Below the pieces are notes generated by a model. It made no database searches. It was not told the DNA's origin and saw only the letters and a list, made by a program, of their open reading frames with translations. The translations under genes and the position numbers were made by a program. Below, piece by piece: positions 25,953 to 34,866 of a stretch of 64,000 nucleotides of DNA (the stretch's first letter is position 1; every line of letters starts with the position of its first letter). The stretch lies in assembly GCF_024171815.1 (NCBI RefSeq), contig NZ_JAMTCJ010000002.1, positions 62,001 through 126,000 on the forward strand, in the 5' to 3' direction. The DNA comes from Williamsia maris. GTDB taxonomy: Bacteria > Actinomycetota > Actinomycetes > Mycobacteriales > Mycobacteriaceae.

Positions 25953-26930
25953 GTGATGTGGCGCGTGCGGGGCGACCCCGGCTACGTTGCGCTGGTGAGA
26001 ACGGTGGACGGACGGACCCGGCATTACGGGGATTTCTACGGACTACCCGGCACGGATTCGGCCACTGCACCGCTGATGCTCGTCTGGGGTAATTGCCAGG
26101 CTGAGGCTGTGCGGACGCTGGTGAGTTCACCCCACGATACCCCCTACCAGACCGTCCGCGTGCCCCCGGTTCACGAGCTCGAGGCCGCCGACCTCCCGCA
26201 CGTGGAACGGCTGCTGCGCCGGACCGCGGTCCTGGTGTCGCAGCCGGTGCGTGCGGGCTACCGATCGCTGCCCATCGGGACCGATGATCTGCGCGCGCTG
26301 CTCCCCGCCGGCGCCCAGGTGATCCGCTGGCCCGTCATCCGTTACGCCGGACTGCATCCGTTCCAGATCATCGTGCGACACCCGTCGGAGCCCAGCGCGG
26401 TGCCCGCGGGGGTGCCGTATCACGATCTGCGGACGGTTCTCGCAGTTGCGCAGGGACACAACGAGTCCGACCCGTGGGACGTCGAGGTGACCGACGAGAA
26501 CCTGCGCCGCGCAGCCGATCTGAGTGTCTCCGAGCTGGTCCGGCGCGAGCACCGCGACACCGACGTCGCCATCTCCGACGTCCTCGCCCCGGCCGGTCGG
26601 CACGCGGCGCACACCATCAACCACCCGGGCAACATGGTGCTCGTCGAGCTCGCACGCCGGATCCTCGATGCGGCCGGTGTCGACGGCGCGGTGCGCGAGC
26701 CGGATCGGGTTCTGCTCGGCGGGGTCCGCGCGCCGCTGGACCCCCGGGTGCTGCGGGCACTCGGACTCGACGGACCGCCGGTCCCGCACTGGGTGGTCGA
26801 CGGTGTCGATCTCGATCCCGACGAGGTCCATCGCGTCCACATGCGGTGGTATGCGGAGCATCCGGAGTTCATCGATGCGGCGTTGACCCGCCACGACGAA
26901 CGGATACGCGTGCTGGGTCTCGCGTCATGA
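25953..26930 (+). CDS. WcbI-family polysaccharide biosynthesis protein (putative acetyltransferase)
   Basis: 325 residues. The segment MLVWGNCQAEAVRTLV is the WcbI signature; WcbI proteins of capsule loci bind coenzyme A and have an SGNH-like core, and are thought to O-acetylate glycans. NHPGNMVLVELARRIL further on fits the conserved C-terminal His block. GTG 25953 or ATG 25956 start. First gene of the plus-strand arm; overlaps the next by 4 bases. No capsule polymerase or exporter is near. Confidence 0.75.
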   Translation: MMWRVRGDPGYVALVRTVDGRTRHYGDFYGLPGTDSATAPLMLVWGNCQAEAVRTLVSSPHDTPYQTVRVPPVHELEAADLPHVERLLRRTAVLVSQPVRAGYRSLPIGTDDLRALLPAGAQVIRWPVIRYAGLHPFQIIVRHPSEPSAVPAGVPYHDLRTVLAVAQGHNESDPWDVEVTDENLRRAADLSVSELVRREHRDTDVAISDVLAPAGRHAAHTINHPGNMVLVELARRILDAAGVDGAVREPDRVLLGGVRAPLDPRVLRALGLDGPPVPHWVVDGVDLDPDEVHRVHMRWYAEHPEFIDAALTRHDERIRVLGLAS

Positions 26931-27925
26931 CGCCGACGGTCTGCCACGTGATCGTGGGCCCGCGTCGGCACGGCGTCGTGCGGCACGCGATGGCCACGGC
27001 CGCGGTCGTCGGCGGGCCCGTGGTCATCGCCGACGACATCGCCGAACTGCGCGGGCGATCCATCCCGGACGCCGAACGGATACACATACATTTCACCGAC
27101 CGCCTCTTCGGGGCCACCGCGACGCTGGGGGCCGACGAATTCGTCTCGCTCACAAACGCGTTGGACCGACCGGTGTCGGCCACGCTGCACGACGTACCGC
27201 AGCCGTCCGACGGGCACGCTTTCGCTATGCGCGTCGCGGCGTACCGGCGGGTGATCGACGCGGTCGACGGGGTCGTCGTCTCCAGCGACCACGAGCGCAC
27301 CCTGCTCGCCGACCACACCGATCGCCGTGGTGTCGACGTCATCCCCCTGGCCCTCGACCGCGCCCCGACACCGCCGGGCGAGCGAGCACCGACCCGCCCC
27401 GTGGTCGGAGTGCTCGGGTTCATCTATCCGGGCAAGGGACACGCGGAGATCATCGAGGCCCTGGGCGGCGCCGACGCCGACCTCGGCCTGCTCGCCCTGG
27501 GCGCGGTGGCCGACGGACACGAGGACATGATCGCCGACCTGACCACCCGGGCGGCCGATGTCGACGTCGCGTTCGAGACCACGGGCTTCGTCCCCGACAC
27601 CGCCCTGGAGGCGGCCCTGCGGTCGGTCGCCGTGCCCGTGGCGTTCCACCGACATCTGTCCGCGTCGGCCTCGATCAACACGTGGATCGAGGCCGGGCGC
27701 AGGCCACTGGTCCCCCGCAACCGCTACACCGCCGAGATCGAGGCCGACTCGCCCGGCGTGCTGTGGCTGCATGGTGACTCCGTGGGCGATCTCCGCGACG
27801 CCATCGCCCGGGCCGCGGCCGAGCCGGAGCTGACCTGGGTGGCCGACGACGTCGTCGTGTTCCCCTCGTCGGAGCAGGTCGCCGCGATGTACCGCGCACG
27901 GTTCGACGCCTGGTCACGCCGATGA
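26927..27925 (+). CDS. Glycosyltransferase, GT4-like
   Basis: 332 residues. GT-B-like: a short N-domain (AERIHIHFTDRLFGATA, SATLHDVPQPSDG), then VVGVLGFIYPGKGHAEII, the usual start of the donor domain, and the C-terminal sugar-nucleotide region INTWIEAGRRPLVPRNRY, in which the EX7E motif is weakly preserved. ATG overlaps the wcbI-like stop (ATGA). Middle gene of the plus-strand arm. Confidence 0.75.
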   Translation: MTPTVCHVIVGPRRHGVVRHAMATAAVVGGPVVIADDIAELRGRSIPDAERIHIHFTDRLFGATATLGADEFVSLTNALDRPVSATLHDVPQPSDGHAFAMRVAAYRRVIDAVDGVVVSSDHERTLLADHTDRRGVDVIPLALDRAPTPPGERAPTRPVVGVLGFIYPGKGHAEIIEALGGADADLGLLALGAVADGHEDMIADLTTRAADVDVAFETTGFVPDTALEAALRSVAVPVAFHRHLSASASINTWIEAGRRPLVPRNRYTAEIEADSPGVLWLHGDSVGDLRDAIARAAAEPELTWVADDVVVFPSSEQVAAMYRARFDAWSRR

Positions 27926-29286
27926 ACGATCCTTTGTCGCTGCCGGGCGGCCACTGGGTCGTCCCGGGCAATCGGTGGGATCTCGTGCCCGACGAGCCCC
28001 GGCCGCCCGCCACGGTCACCGTGGTCGTCCCCCACTACCGGCAGCAGGCGCAGCTGGACCGATTGCTCGAGGCGCTGACGCTGCAGACCCACCCGGCGTC
28101 ACTGCTGCAGGTGGTCATCGCCGACGACGGTTCGCCCACCCCGCCCGATGTCGGGGCGTACCGGGATCGGCTGGATCTGACGGTGGTGCGTCAGGCCGAC
28201 CATGGCTTCCGCGCGGCCGCCGCCCGGAACCTCGGGGCGTCGGCGGCGGACGGAGAGATCCTGTGTTTCCTCGACGCCGACACCGTCCCCGAACCCGCCT
28301 ACGTCGAGAACGCCACCCGCCTGCCCGCGGCGGTGCCCGATGCCCTGACCGTCGGCCGACGGCGACACGCGGATCTGACCGGCTGGGACCCGACGGACCT
28401 GCGCGCCTGGTTCAGCGAGGGCGCCGATGCTCCGCCGGAGCTGACCGAGCCCGGCTGGCTGCGCGATGCCTATGCCGGCTCACGCGATCTGCTCGACGCC
28501 GACCGACGCTCGTATCGCTTCATCATCAGTGCCGTGATGACTTGTGCGCGTTCGTTGTTCGACGAGGTGGGTCGATTCGAGGAGTCCTTCACCTCGTACG
28601 GGGGCGAGGACTGGGAGTTCGCGCATCGCGCCTTCGATGCGGGTGCGGTGTTCGCCCACGTCCGCGACGCCGTCGCGTGGCACGACGGCCCGGACTGGGC
28701 CGAACGCACCGGCGAGGACCGCCAGGACAAGAACCTCGAGGCGATGGCCCTGGCTCCGCTGGTCACCGATCCGGCCGCCCGCACCCACGGGGTCGTCTAC
28801 GCCGTGCCCCAGACCGTCGCGATCGTGGACACCACGGACCACTCGGCCGCGTCGCTTCTCGTCACGGTCGGGTCGCTGGTGACAAGCGGGGACACCCAGG
28901 TGTGGATCAGTGGCCCCGACGCGGCGGCGCTACGTGCGCAGTGGGGTGACGTCGACGCCCGCATCCACGTCGGGGTCCCCGAGAACACCCGGCGCAGTCG
29001 GTTCGTCGTCGAGGTCCGCGGGCGGGTCCGGCTCGGTCCCGGATCGCTCGACCGCCTCATCGACCTCGTCGACAGCACCGACGTCGGACGGGTCGTGGTC
29101 GGGGCCCAGGACGCACCGGCGCTCACCCTGACCACCTCACGGTCGGCGGCCCGGGCCCGTCGATGGGCGGGCACGCTCGACGTCGACACCGACGACCTGG
29201 CCGACGATCTGTTCGGTACCGCGGTCGTCGGACCGGCGGATGTCGACATCAGCGACGTGGAGTTGCACCCGCGACTGGCGTGGTGA
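27922..29286 (+). CDS. Glycosyltransferase family 2 with extra C-terminal domain
   Basis: 454 residues. The first 300 form a GT-A domain: VTVVVPHYRQQAQLDRLLEA, VVIADDGSP, the metal site FLDADTVPEP, and SYGGEDWEFAHRAF (GGED-type). From about residue 290 a further 160 residues follow that include VAIVDTTDHSAASLLVTVGS and read like a worn GT-A N-terminal half with no DxD. ATGA overlap with the previous gene; last of the arm. Confidence 0.85.
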   Translation: MNDPLSLPGGHWVVPGNRWDLVPDEPRPPATVTVVVPHYRQQAQLDRLLEALTLQTHPASLLQVVIADDGSPTPPDVGAYRDRLDLTVVRQADHGFRAAAARNLGASAADGEILCFLDADTVPEPAYVENATRLPAAVPDALTVGRRRHADLTGWDPTDLRAWFSEGADAPPELTEPGWLRDAYAGSRDLLDADRRSYRFIISAVMTCARSLFDEVGRFEESFTSYGGEDWEFAHRAFDAGAVFAHVRDAVAWHDGPDWAERTGEDRQDKNLEAMALAPLVTDPAARTHGVVYAVPQTVAIVDTTDHSAASLLVTVGSLVTSGDTQVWISGPDAAALRAQWGDVDARIHVGVPENTRRSRFVVEVRGRVRLGPGSLDRLIDLVDSTDVGRVVVGAQDAPALTLTTSRSAARARRWAGTLDVDTDDLADDLFGTAVVGPADVDISDVELHPRLAW

Positions 29287-29295
29287 GCCGCGACG

Positions 29296-29955
29296 TCAGG
29301 ACTCGGCGGCCTTCTTGAGCGCGGCCAACGTGGTGGCGATGTTGCGGCGCTGGAACTCCGGGAACGTGGTCCCGCGGGTAACTATCCGGTCGAACACCTC
29401 GACGGCCGGTCGGGGCCAGCGCGTCCGGTCGTCGGTCCACTCCTCGGTGATCCGGGTCCCGCCGTCGGGCAGCGGGTCGAAGCGGTACTCCCACGACGCG
29501 TTCGGTGCCTGCAGCCGCGGCTTCTTCACCCCGATGGCGTGGACGCGGAAGGCGAACCGCTCCGCCGGATCCGCCGCGGTCACCGTGCACAGCGTCACCC
29601 ACCGGGCCCCATTGCGCAGGTTGCGACCCTGGAACCGCATGCCGACGAAGGCCTCGCCGTCGGCGGCGGGGTCGAGGATGCGGGCGCCGCGGTTCTCCGG
29701 GCTCCACTCGCCCATGCGGGTGGGGTCGCTGACCATCGCATAGAGGTCGCCGGGTGAGCGCGCGACGTCGATCGAGTCGGAGACCTGCATGACGCGCCGC
29801 CGCGCGAGATCACCCGAGGGCGGGTCGGGGACGGTGGCGTCGTGGTCGTCGCGCAGGACCGCGAACACGAAGGTCTTGAGGCAGCGCAGGAGCCACACCC
29901 CGAAGACCGTGGCCAGGGTCATGGTCGCCACCGAGCGGCGCAGCCGATAGTGCAT
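29296..29955 (-). CDS. SRPBCC-family protein with N-terminal membrane anchor
   Basis: 219 residues: a membrane segment near residues 10-35, then a START/polyketide-cyclase-like SRPBCC domain (VMQVSDSIDVARSPGDLYAMV, the WSPENRGARI strand, and the long C-terminal helix PAVEVFDRIVTRG). SRPBCC cavities bind hydrophobic ligands. It ends 9 bases from the convergent GT2 stop. Ligand unknown. Confidence 0.8.
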   Translation of the reverse strand: MHYRLRRSVATMTLATVFGVWLLRCLKTFVFAVLRDDHDATVPDPPSGDLARRRVMQVSDSIDVARSPGDLYAMVSDPTRMGEWSPENRGARILDPAADGEAFVGMRFQGRNLRNGARWVTLCTVTAADPAERFAFRVHAIGVKKPRLQAPNASWEYRFDPLPDGGTRITEEWTDDRTRWPRPAVEVFDRIVTRGTTFPEFQRRNIATTLAALKKAAES

Positions 29956-30097
29956 GAGACCGACGGTAACGCACAGACGCCCCGCCACGCCGTCGACTAC
30001 GGTGGCGGCAGACGTCGTGGGCATCACCTTCTCCCGCCCCGACACAGATGCATCACAGTGCGGCCGCCGGGCCTCCAGGAGAGCAGGTACGACACCG

Positions 30098-31603
30098 ATG
30101 GCCAGGAGCAGTCCCCGACCATCCGCTCGCCTGCAGACGTGGTTCAGCGCCACCGACCACGCCCTGTTCGACGCGGTCGCGCACTCCGACAACCCCGTTC
30201 TCGACGAACCGATGCGGCGCCTCACCCGCTCGGCGAACCACTCGAAGCTGTGGATGGGTGTCGCCGCGGCACTGTGGGTGTTCGGCAGCCGGTCCGCGCG
30301 TCGCGGCGCGGTCCGCGGGATGGCGAGCCTCGCGGCGACCTCACTGGTCACCAACCAGGGCGCGAAGCGGCTGCGGTGGCGGTCGCGGCCGGTCGCCGGG
30401 TCGGTCCCGCGAGCGCGCATCGTGCGCACCCCCACGTCGAGTTCGATGCCGTCGGGGCACTCGGCCAGCGCCGCGGCGTTCGCGGTCGGCGTGGCCGCGG
30501 AGAACCGGACGCTCGGGCTCGCGCTCGCACCGCTCGCCGGCCTGGTCGGGTTGTCCCGCGTGGCCACCGGCGCGCACTACCCCGGCGACGTCGCGGTGGG
30601 CTTCGGCATCGGCGCGGGCATCGCGCTGGGACTGGCCCGGATGCATCCCACCGACGACGAGGACCACCGGCCGCCCACCCCGGAGTCGACTCGCGTGCCC
30701 GTGCCGCCGCGTCCCGACGGCGAGGGCGTCGTCCTGGTGGTCAATCCCGCGTCCGGTGGCGGAACCGGCGAACGCATCATCGACAAGGTCCGCCGGTCGC
30801 TGCCCGCGGCCGAGATCGTCACCATCGGATCCGGCGACGACGTGGAGGCGATCCTGCGATCGGCGGCCGCCCGGGCCGACGTCATCGCGATCGGCGGCGG
30901 CGACGGGTCGGTGGCCACGGCCGCGGCGATCGCCCTCGACACCGACACCCCGCTGGCGGTCTTCCCAGGCGGGACGTTCAACCACTTCGCCCGCGACATC
31001 GGGTGTCCGACCATCGCCGAGACGGTCTCGGCGATCGAACGCGGCACCGCCGCCTACGTCGACGTCATCCGACTCAACGGGTCCGCCGTCATCGTCAACA
31101 CCGCGAGCATCGGCGCCTACCCGCGGTTCGTCCGGACCCGCGAGCGGCTCGAGCACACGATCGGCAAACCGTTGGCCAGTGTCTACGCGACCCTGTCCAC
31201 GGTCCGACGTGAGCGGCCGGTGCGGATCTCGTTCAACGGCACCACCGCACGGACGTCACTGCTGTTCGTGGGCAACTCGCAGTACCGGTCCGGCGGGTTC
31301 GCGCCCACGCAGCGGTTCACCCTCGACGACGGACTGCTCGACGTGCGGGTGATCGATGTGGACCATCGGTTCGCCACGACGCGCATCCTGGCCGCGCTCG
31401 CGGTCGGCCGGATCGAGCGCAGCGCGCTCTACCACCGCTTCGAGGTCCCGGAGTTCACGGTCACCTCCCTCGACGGCCAGACCCTGGTGGCCCACGACGG
31501 CGAGGTCGGCGACTACCTGCGCACGGCACACTTCGAGATCGTGTCCCGCTCGCTCGCGGTCTACCGTCCGCTCCCCGTCCCCGACGACACCGGCGGGACG
31601 TAG
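30098..31603 (+). CDS. PAP2 phosphatase fused to diacylglycerol/sphingosine-kinase-like domain
   Basis: 501 residues. N-terminal membrane PAP2 phosphatase with the three motifs: KRLRWRSRP, SMPSGHSASA and SRVATGAHYPGDV. A C-terminal lipid-kinase domain follows from about residue 210: LVVNPASGGGTGERI, the nucleotide loop IGGGDGSVATAA, and FPGGTFNHFARDIG. It may dephosphorylate and phosphorylate lipid substrates of the envelope. CAGGAGAG precedes the ATG at 30098. Such fusions are known in actinobacteria. Confidence 0.88.
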   Translation: MARSSPRPSARLQTWFSATDHALFDAVAHSDNPVLDEPMRRLTRSANHSKLWMGVAAALWVFGSRSARRGAVRGMASLAATSLVTNQGAKRLRWRSRPVAGSVPRARIVRTPTSSSMPSGHSASAAAFAVGVAAENRTLGLALAPLAGLVGLSRVATGAHYPGDVAVGFGIGAGIALGLARMHPTDDEDHRPPTPESTRVPVPPRPDGEGVVLVVNPASGGGTGERIIDKVRRSLPAAEIVTIGSGDDVEAILRSAAARADVIAIGGGDGSVATAAAIALDTDTPLAVFPGGTFNHFARDIGCPTIAETVSAIERGTAAYVDVIRLNGSAVIVNTASIGAYPRFVRTRERLEHTIGKPLASVYATLSTVRRERPVRISFNGTTARTSLLFVGNSQYRSGGFAPTQRFTLDDGLLDVRVIDVDHRFATTRILAALAVGRIERSALYHRFEVPEFTVTSLDGQTLVAHDGEVGDYLRTAHFEIVSRSLAVYRPLPVPDDTGGT

Positions 31604-31639
31604 TCGCGACGCCGTGTCGGCGTGGTCGATGATGAACAC

Positions 31640-32191
31640 ATGAGATCGCGGCAGAAGGTCCTCGACGCGACCGTCGAGATCATCGAGTCCGAGGGGTTCG
31701 ACGCCGTCTCCATCGCCGCGGTCGCGAACCGGGCGGGCGTGTCCCGACAGACCGTCTACTCGATCTTCGGCACCCGTGAGGACCTGGTCTCGCAGGCCGT
31801 CGTCGGGCTTGCGCTGACTGCTCTCGGCGACATCACGCTGCGACTCGAGGCGACCACCACCCCGTTCGACTACATCGTGGAACTGCTCGTCGCCGGGCGG
31901 GGCGCCGTGCGCGCACACCCCGTCCTCGCCACATTGCTCGATCCGGGCCGAGCGAACCCCTTCTTCGACGACGGCATGATGGACCGCGCGAAACCCGTTG
32001 CGCGCCAGATCCTCGAGCCCATGGCCGCCCGGCACCCGGACGTCGCGCCGGAGCTCGACAGTCTCGTCGACATCGTCCTGCGGCTCGGGGTGTCGGTCAT
32101 CCTGTTCGACGACGAGACCGTGCACACCGACGTCGCGCTGCGCCGCTTCCTGACGCGGTGGTTGCTGCCCGCGATGACCGCGAACGGCTGA
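31640..32191 (+). CDS. TetR-family regulator
   Basis: 183 residues. HTH: RQKVLDATVEIIESEGFDAV, then AAVANRAGVSRQTVYSIFGT. The C-terminal domain is helical. It lies between the lipid-kinase fusion and the GMC oxidase gene and may control the latter; no strong palindrome identifies its site, though AGAC-T-GTCT at 32228-32236 overlaps the proposed oxidase promoter. Confidence 0.8.
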   Translation: MRSRQKVLDATVEIIESEGFDAVSIAAVANRAGVSRQTVYSIFGTREDLVSQAVVGLALTALGDITLRLEATTTPFDYIVELLVAGRGAVRAHPVLATLLDPGRANPFFDDGMMDRAKPVARQILEPMAARHPDVAPELDSLVDIVLRLGVSVILFDDETVHTDVALRRFLTRWLLPAMTANG

Positions 32192-32211
32192 CCAGCCGCC
32201 CGTCGCAAATA

Positions 32212-32241
32212 TTGACACTTAACCCCCAGACTGTCTAGTTT
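32212..32241 (+). promoter_or_regulatory. Candidate sigma-70-type promoter of the GMC oxidase gene
   Basis: TTGACA at 32212-32217 and TAGTTT at 32236-32241, 18-bp spacer, in an AT-rich gap. The spacer contains AGACTGTCT, a short palindrome that a regulator could occupy. No KstR-type motif is visible. Confidence 0.45.
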
Positions 32242-32306
32242 TAGTCCGTCCGTGACGTGCCTCACCATCTGGTGCGCAGCCTTCTCGTCGTGAGATCGGG
32301 GATCCC

Positions 32307-33908
32307 TTGTCAGTGACCACACGCCGCTCGTTCCTGACCGGCGCGGCCGCAGCGGGTCTGGCCGCCACGGCCGCCCCATCGCTCGCCCACGCCGCCACCA
32401 CCGGCATCGCCGCGCAGGTCGATCGTGTCCGCACCACCCGTGAGGAGCATCGGGTGGTCGTCGTGGGATCAGGGTTCGGCGGCGGCGTGACGGCGCTGCG
32501 CCTGGCCCAGGCCGGTGTCGACGTCCTCGTCCTGGAGCGCGGGAACCGTTGGCGCACAGGGCCCGACGCCAACACCTTCGCCACACCCCTCAACCCCGAC
32601 AAGCGCATCCTCTGGTACAAATCCGCCCCCACGCTGTTCGGTCGGCCGGTCGCACTCGAGCCGTACACCGGGCTGATCGAGGCGGTGCCGGGCGAGAACA
32701 TGACCGCACTGTGCGCGGCCGGCGTCGGTGGCGGGTCGCTCGTCTACCAGGGCATGACGCTGCAGCCGTCGGAGGCGGTGTTCAACTCGCACTTCCCGCA
32801 GGCGCTCGACTACGAGCGGATGGCACGCGTCCACTACCCGCGGGTGGCCCGGATGCTGCAGCTCGAGGTCGCCCCGGACGAACTCATCCGGACACCGAAC
32901 TACAAGGCGCCCAGGGTGTTCGCACAACGCGCCCGCCGCGCGGGTCTGCCGGTGTCGAAGATCCCGATGCCGATCGACTGGAACTACGCCCTCGACGAGA
33001 TCCGCGGGAAGATGAAGCCGTCCTACACCGACGGGTCCGGCGCTCTCGGGGTCAACAACGGCGGCAAACACAGTGTCGACGTCACCTACATCGCCCAGGC
33101 CGAGGCCACCGGACGGGTCACCGTGGCCACCCGCCACCACGTCACCGACGTCGAGCGCGCGAAAGACGGCCGGTGGATCGTCCACGTCGACCGCATCGAC
33201 ACCTCGGGGCGGGTCCTGGAGAACAAGATCCTGACCACCCCCACCCTGGTCATGGCGGCCGGCACCATGAACACCACCAAGCTCCTCATGCGCGCATCGG
33301 CGAAGGGCCAGATCCCGGACATGCCTGACGATCTCGGCCGCGGGTGGGGCAGCAACGCCGACCGCATCTACCTGTGGACCGACTTCGCCGACGACTTCGG
33401 CGCGGTCCAGGGTGGGCCGGTGGTGTTCGGAAGCCTGGACTGGAAGGACCCGTCGTCGGCGATCACCGTCATCCAGGCCTCGATCCCGTCGTTCGGCGTC
33501 GACGCCCACAGCACGATGATGGTCGGGTACGGCGTCAGCGATGCCCGCGGTCGTTTCGTCTACAACTCGTCGTCCGACGACGCGACACTGCGGTGGCCCA
33601 AGGAGGGCGACCACGTCATCCAGAACCGGCGCATCGGACCCACGGTGCGTTCGATCGCCGGACCCGCGAGCACCCTGGTCGACACCAATCTGCTGTTCCC
33701 CTCGACCTGGCATCCGTTGGGCGGGGCCAACATGGGCGCGGTCTGCGACCTCGAGGGACGCGTCAAGGGACAGAAGGGCCTCTACGTGCTCGACGGCGCA
33801 TTGATGCCCGGCAACTCCGGCGCGTGCAACCCGTCGATGACCATCGCCGCAGTGGCCGAACGCGCCCTCGACGAGATCGTCGCCACCGATGTCGGGACGA
33901 TCATCTGA
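32307..33908 (+). CDS. Secreted GMC oxidoreductase, cholesterol-oxidase-like
   Basis: 533 residues with a Tat signal (RRSFLTG, then a hydrophobic stretch ending near AHAA), FAD-binding VVVGSGFGGGV (about 52-61), GVGGGSLVYQGM, and near the C-terminus WHPLGGANMG (about His469) and CNPSMTIAA (about Asn508), which correspond to the active-site His and Asn of class I cholesterol oxidase. These enzymes oxidise and isomerise 3-beta-hydroxysterols with O2. TTG 32307 or GTG 32313 start. Assignment to cholesterol itself is by analogy. Confidence 0.82.
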   Translation: MSVTTRRSFLTGAAAAGLAATAAPSLAHAATTGIAAQVDRVRTTREEHRVVVVGSGFGGGVTALRLAQAGVDVLVLERGNRWRTGPDANTFATPLNPDKRILWYKSAPTLFGRPVALEPYTGLIEAVPGENMTALCAAGVGGGSLVYQGMTLQPSEAVFNSHFPQALDYERMARVHYPRVARMLQLEVAPDELIRTPNYKAPRVFAQRARRAGLPVSKIPMPIDWNYALDEIRGKMKPSYTDGSGALGVNNGGKHSVDVTYIAQAEATGRVTVATRHHVTDVERAKDGRWIVHVDRIDTSGRVLENKILTTPTLVMAAGTMNTTKLLMRASAKGQIPDMPDDLGRGWGSNADRIYLWTDFADDFGAVQGGPVVFGSLDWKDPSSAITVIQASIPSFGVDAHSTMMVGYGVSDARGRFVYNSSSDDATLRWPKEGDHVIQNRRIGPTVRSIAGPASTLVDTNLLFPSTWHPLGGANMGAVCDLEGRVKGQKGLYVLDGALMPGNSGACNPSMTIAAVAERALDEIVATDVGTII

Positions 33909-33912
33909 GGTC

Positions 33913-34776
33913 TCAGCCCGCTGAAGACCCCAGCGGATCGAGGTGCTCGGCGGTGGCGTCGTCGGCCGTGGTCGACACGCTCAGTTCCGCCCACTGCTCG
34001 TCTGACGCGAGCAACGCCCGCCCGGCCGCGGTCGCGTAGGTGTAGGCGTCTTGGCCGACCAGCAAACGCAGTGGGGGCTGGTCCATCTCGGCGATACGCA
34101 ACACCAGCGATGCCACCTTGTCGGGGTCGCTCGCCATCGTTGCGCCCTCGTGCATCTGCGCTGACGCGCCCACGGTCGCCTGATAGTCGGGGCCGATGGG
34201 ATCCACCCGCATCGACGATCCGGCCCAGTCGGTCCGCATGCCGCCCGGCTCGAGGACGGTGACCTTGATGCCGAGCGGAGAGACCTCGGTGGCGAGGACT
34301 GACGAGAAGCCGCCCACCGCCCACTTCGAGGTCTGGTAGGCGCCGAGTCCCGGTGTGGCGAGACGCCCACCGACAGAGGAGATCTGGATGACGTGGCCGG
34401 AACGTTGCCTGCGGAGTACCGGTAGCGCAGCCCTGGTGACGTTGACGACTCCGAACAGATTGGTCGCCACCTGTTCCCGAAAGTCGCCTGCGTCGACCTC
34501 CTCGATGCTCGCGATGTTGGCGTACCCGGCGTTGTTCACGACCACGTCCAGACCGCCGAACGAATCCACCGCGGTGGCCACTGCTGCGCGAGCAGCCGCC
34601 GCGTCGGTGACGTCCAACGCCACCACCCGCAGTCGATCGCCGTGTGCCGCCGCGAGGTCGTCGAGGTGTGCGATCGAACGAACGCCCGCGACCACCGAAT
34701 GGCCCGACTCCAGCGCCGCCGAGGTGATCGATCGACCGAGTCCACGCGATGCACCGGTCACCAGAAAAACCGTCAT
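33913..34776 (-). CDS. Short-chain dehydrogenase/reductase
   Basis: 287 residues, classical SDR: TGASRGLG (7-14), DVVVNNAGYAN, the Ser at ISSVGGR and the YQTSK catalytic pair. NAD(P)-dependent oxidation or reduction of an unknown substrate. Convergent with the GMC oxidase (4-base gap) and divergent from a TetR gene with an inverted repeat between, so probably TetR-controlled. Confidence 0.85.
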   Translation of the reverse strand: MTVFLVTGASRGLGRSITSAALESGHSVVAGVRSIAHLDDLAAAHGDRLRVVALDVTDAAAARAAVATAVDSFGGLDVVVNNAGYANIASIEEVDAGDFREQVATNLFGVVNVTRAALPVLRRQRSGHVIQISSVGGRLATPGLGAYQTSKWAVGGFSSVLATEVSPLGIKVTVLEPGGMRTDWAGSSMRVDPIGPDYQATVGASAQMHEGATMASDPDKVASLVLRIAEMDQPPLRLLVGQDAYTYATAAGRALLASDEQWAELSVSTTADDATAEHLDPLGSSAG

Positions 34777-34786
34777 GATCTTCTCC

Positions 34787-34810
34787 TATCAACTAACTGT
34801 TCGTTTGATA
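34787..34810. promoter_or_regulatory. Inverted repeat between SDR and TetR genes
   Basis: TATCAA at 34787 and TTGATA ending at 34810 form a 24-bp dyad with inner partial symmetry (AAC/GTT). A related GTTGATAAG lies at about 34851, near the tetR start. Likely the TetR operator for the divergent pair. Confidence 0.55.
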
Positions 34811-34866
34811 ACGACGGTAGACCCGAAGGCGCGAGTTGGCAACCAGACGGTTGATAAGATCGCGGC

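Noticed and set aside
32192-32306. KstR-type sterol operator before the cholesterol-oxidase-like gene
   Set aside because: No AAC-GTT type KstR motif could be found in this gap.
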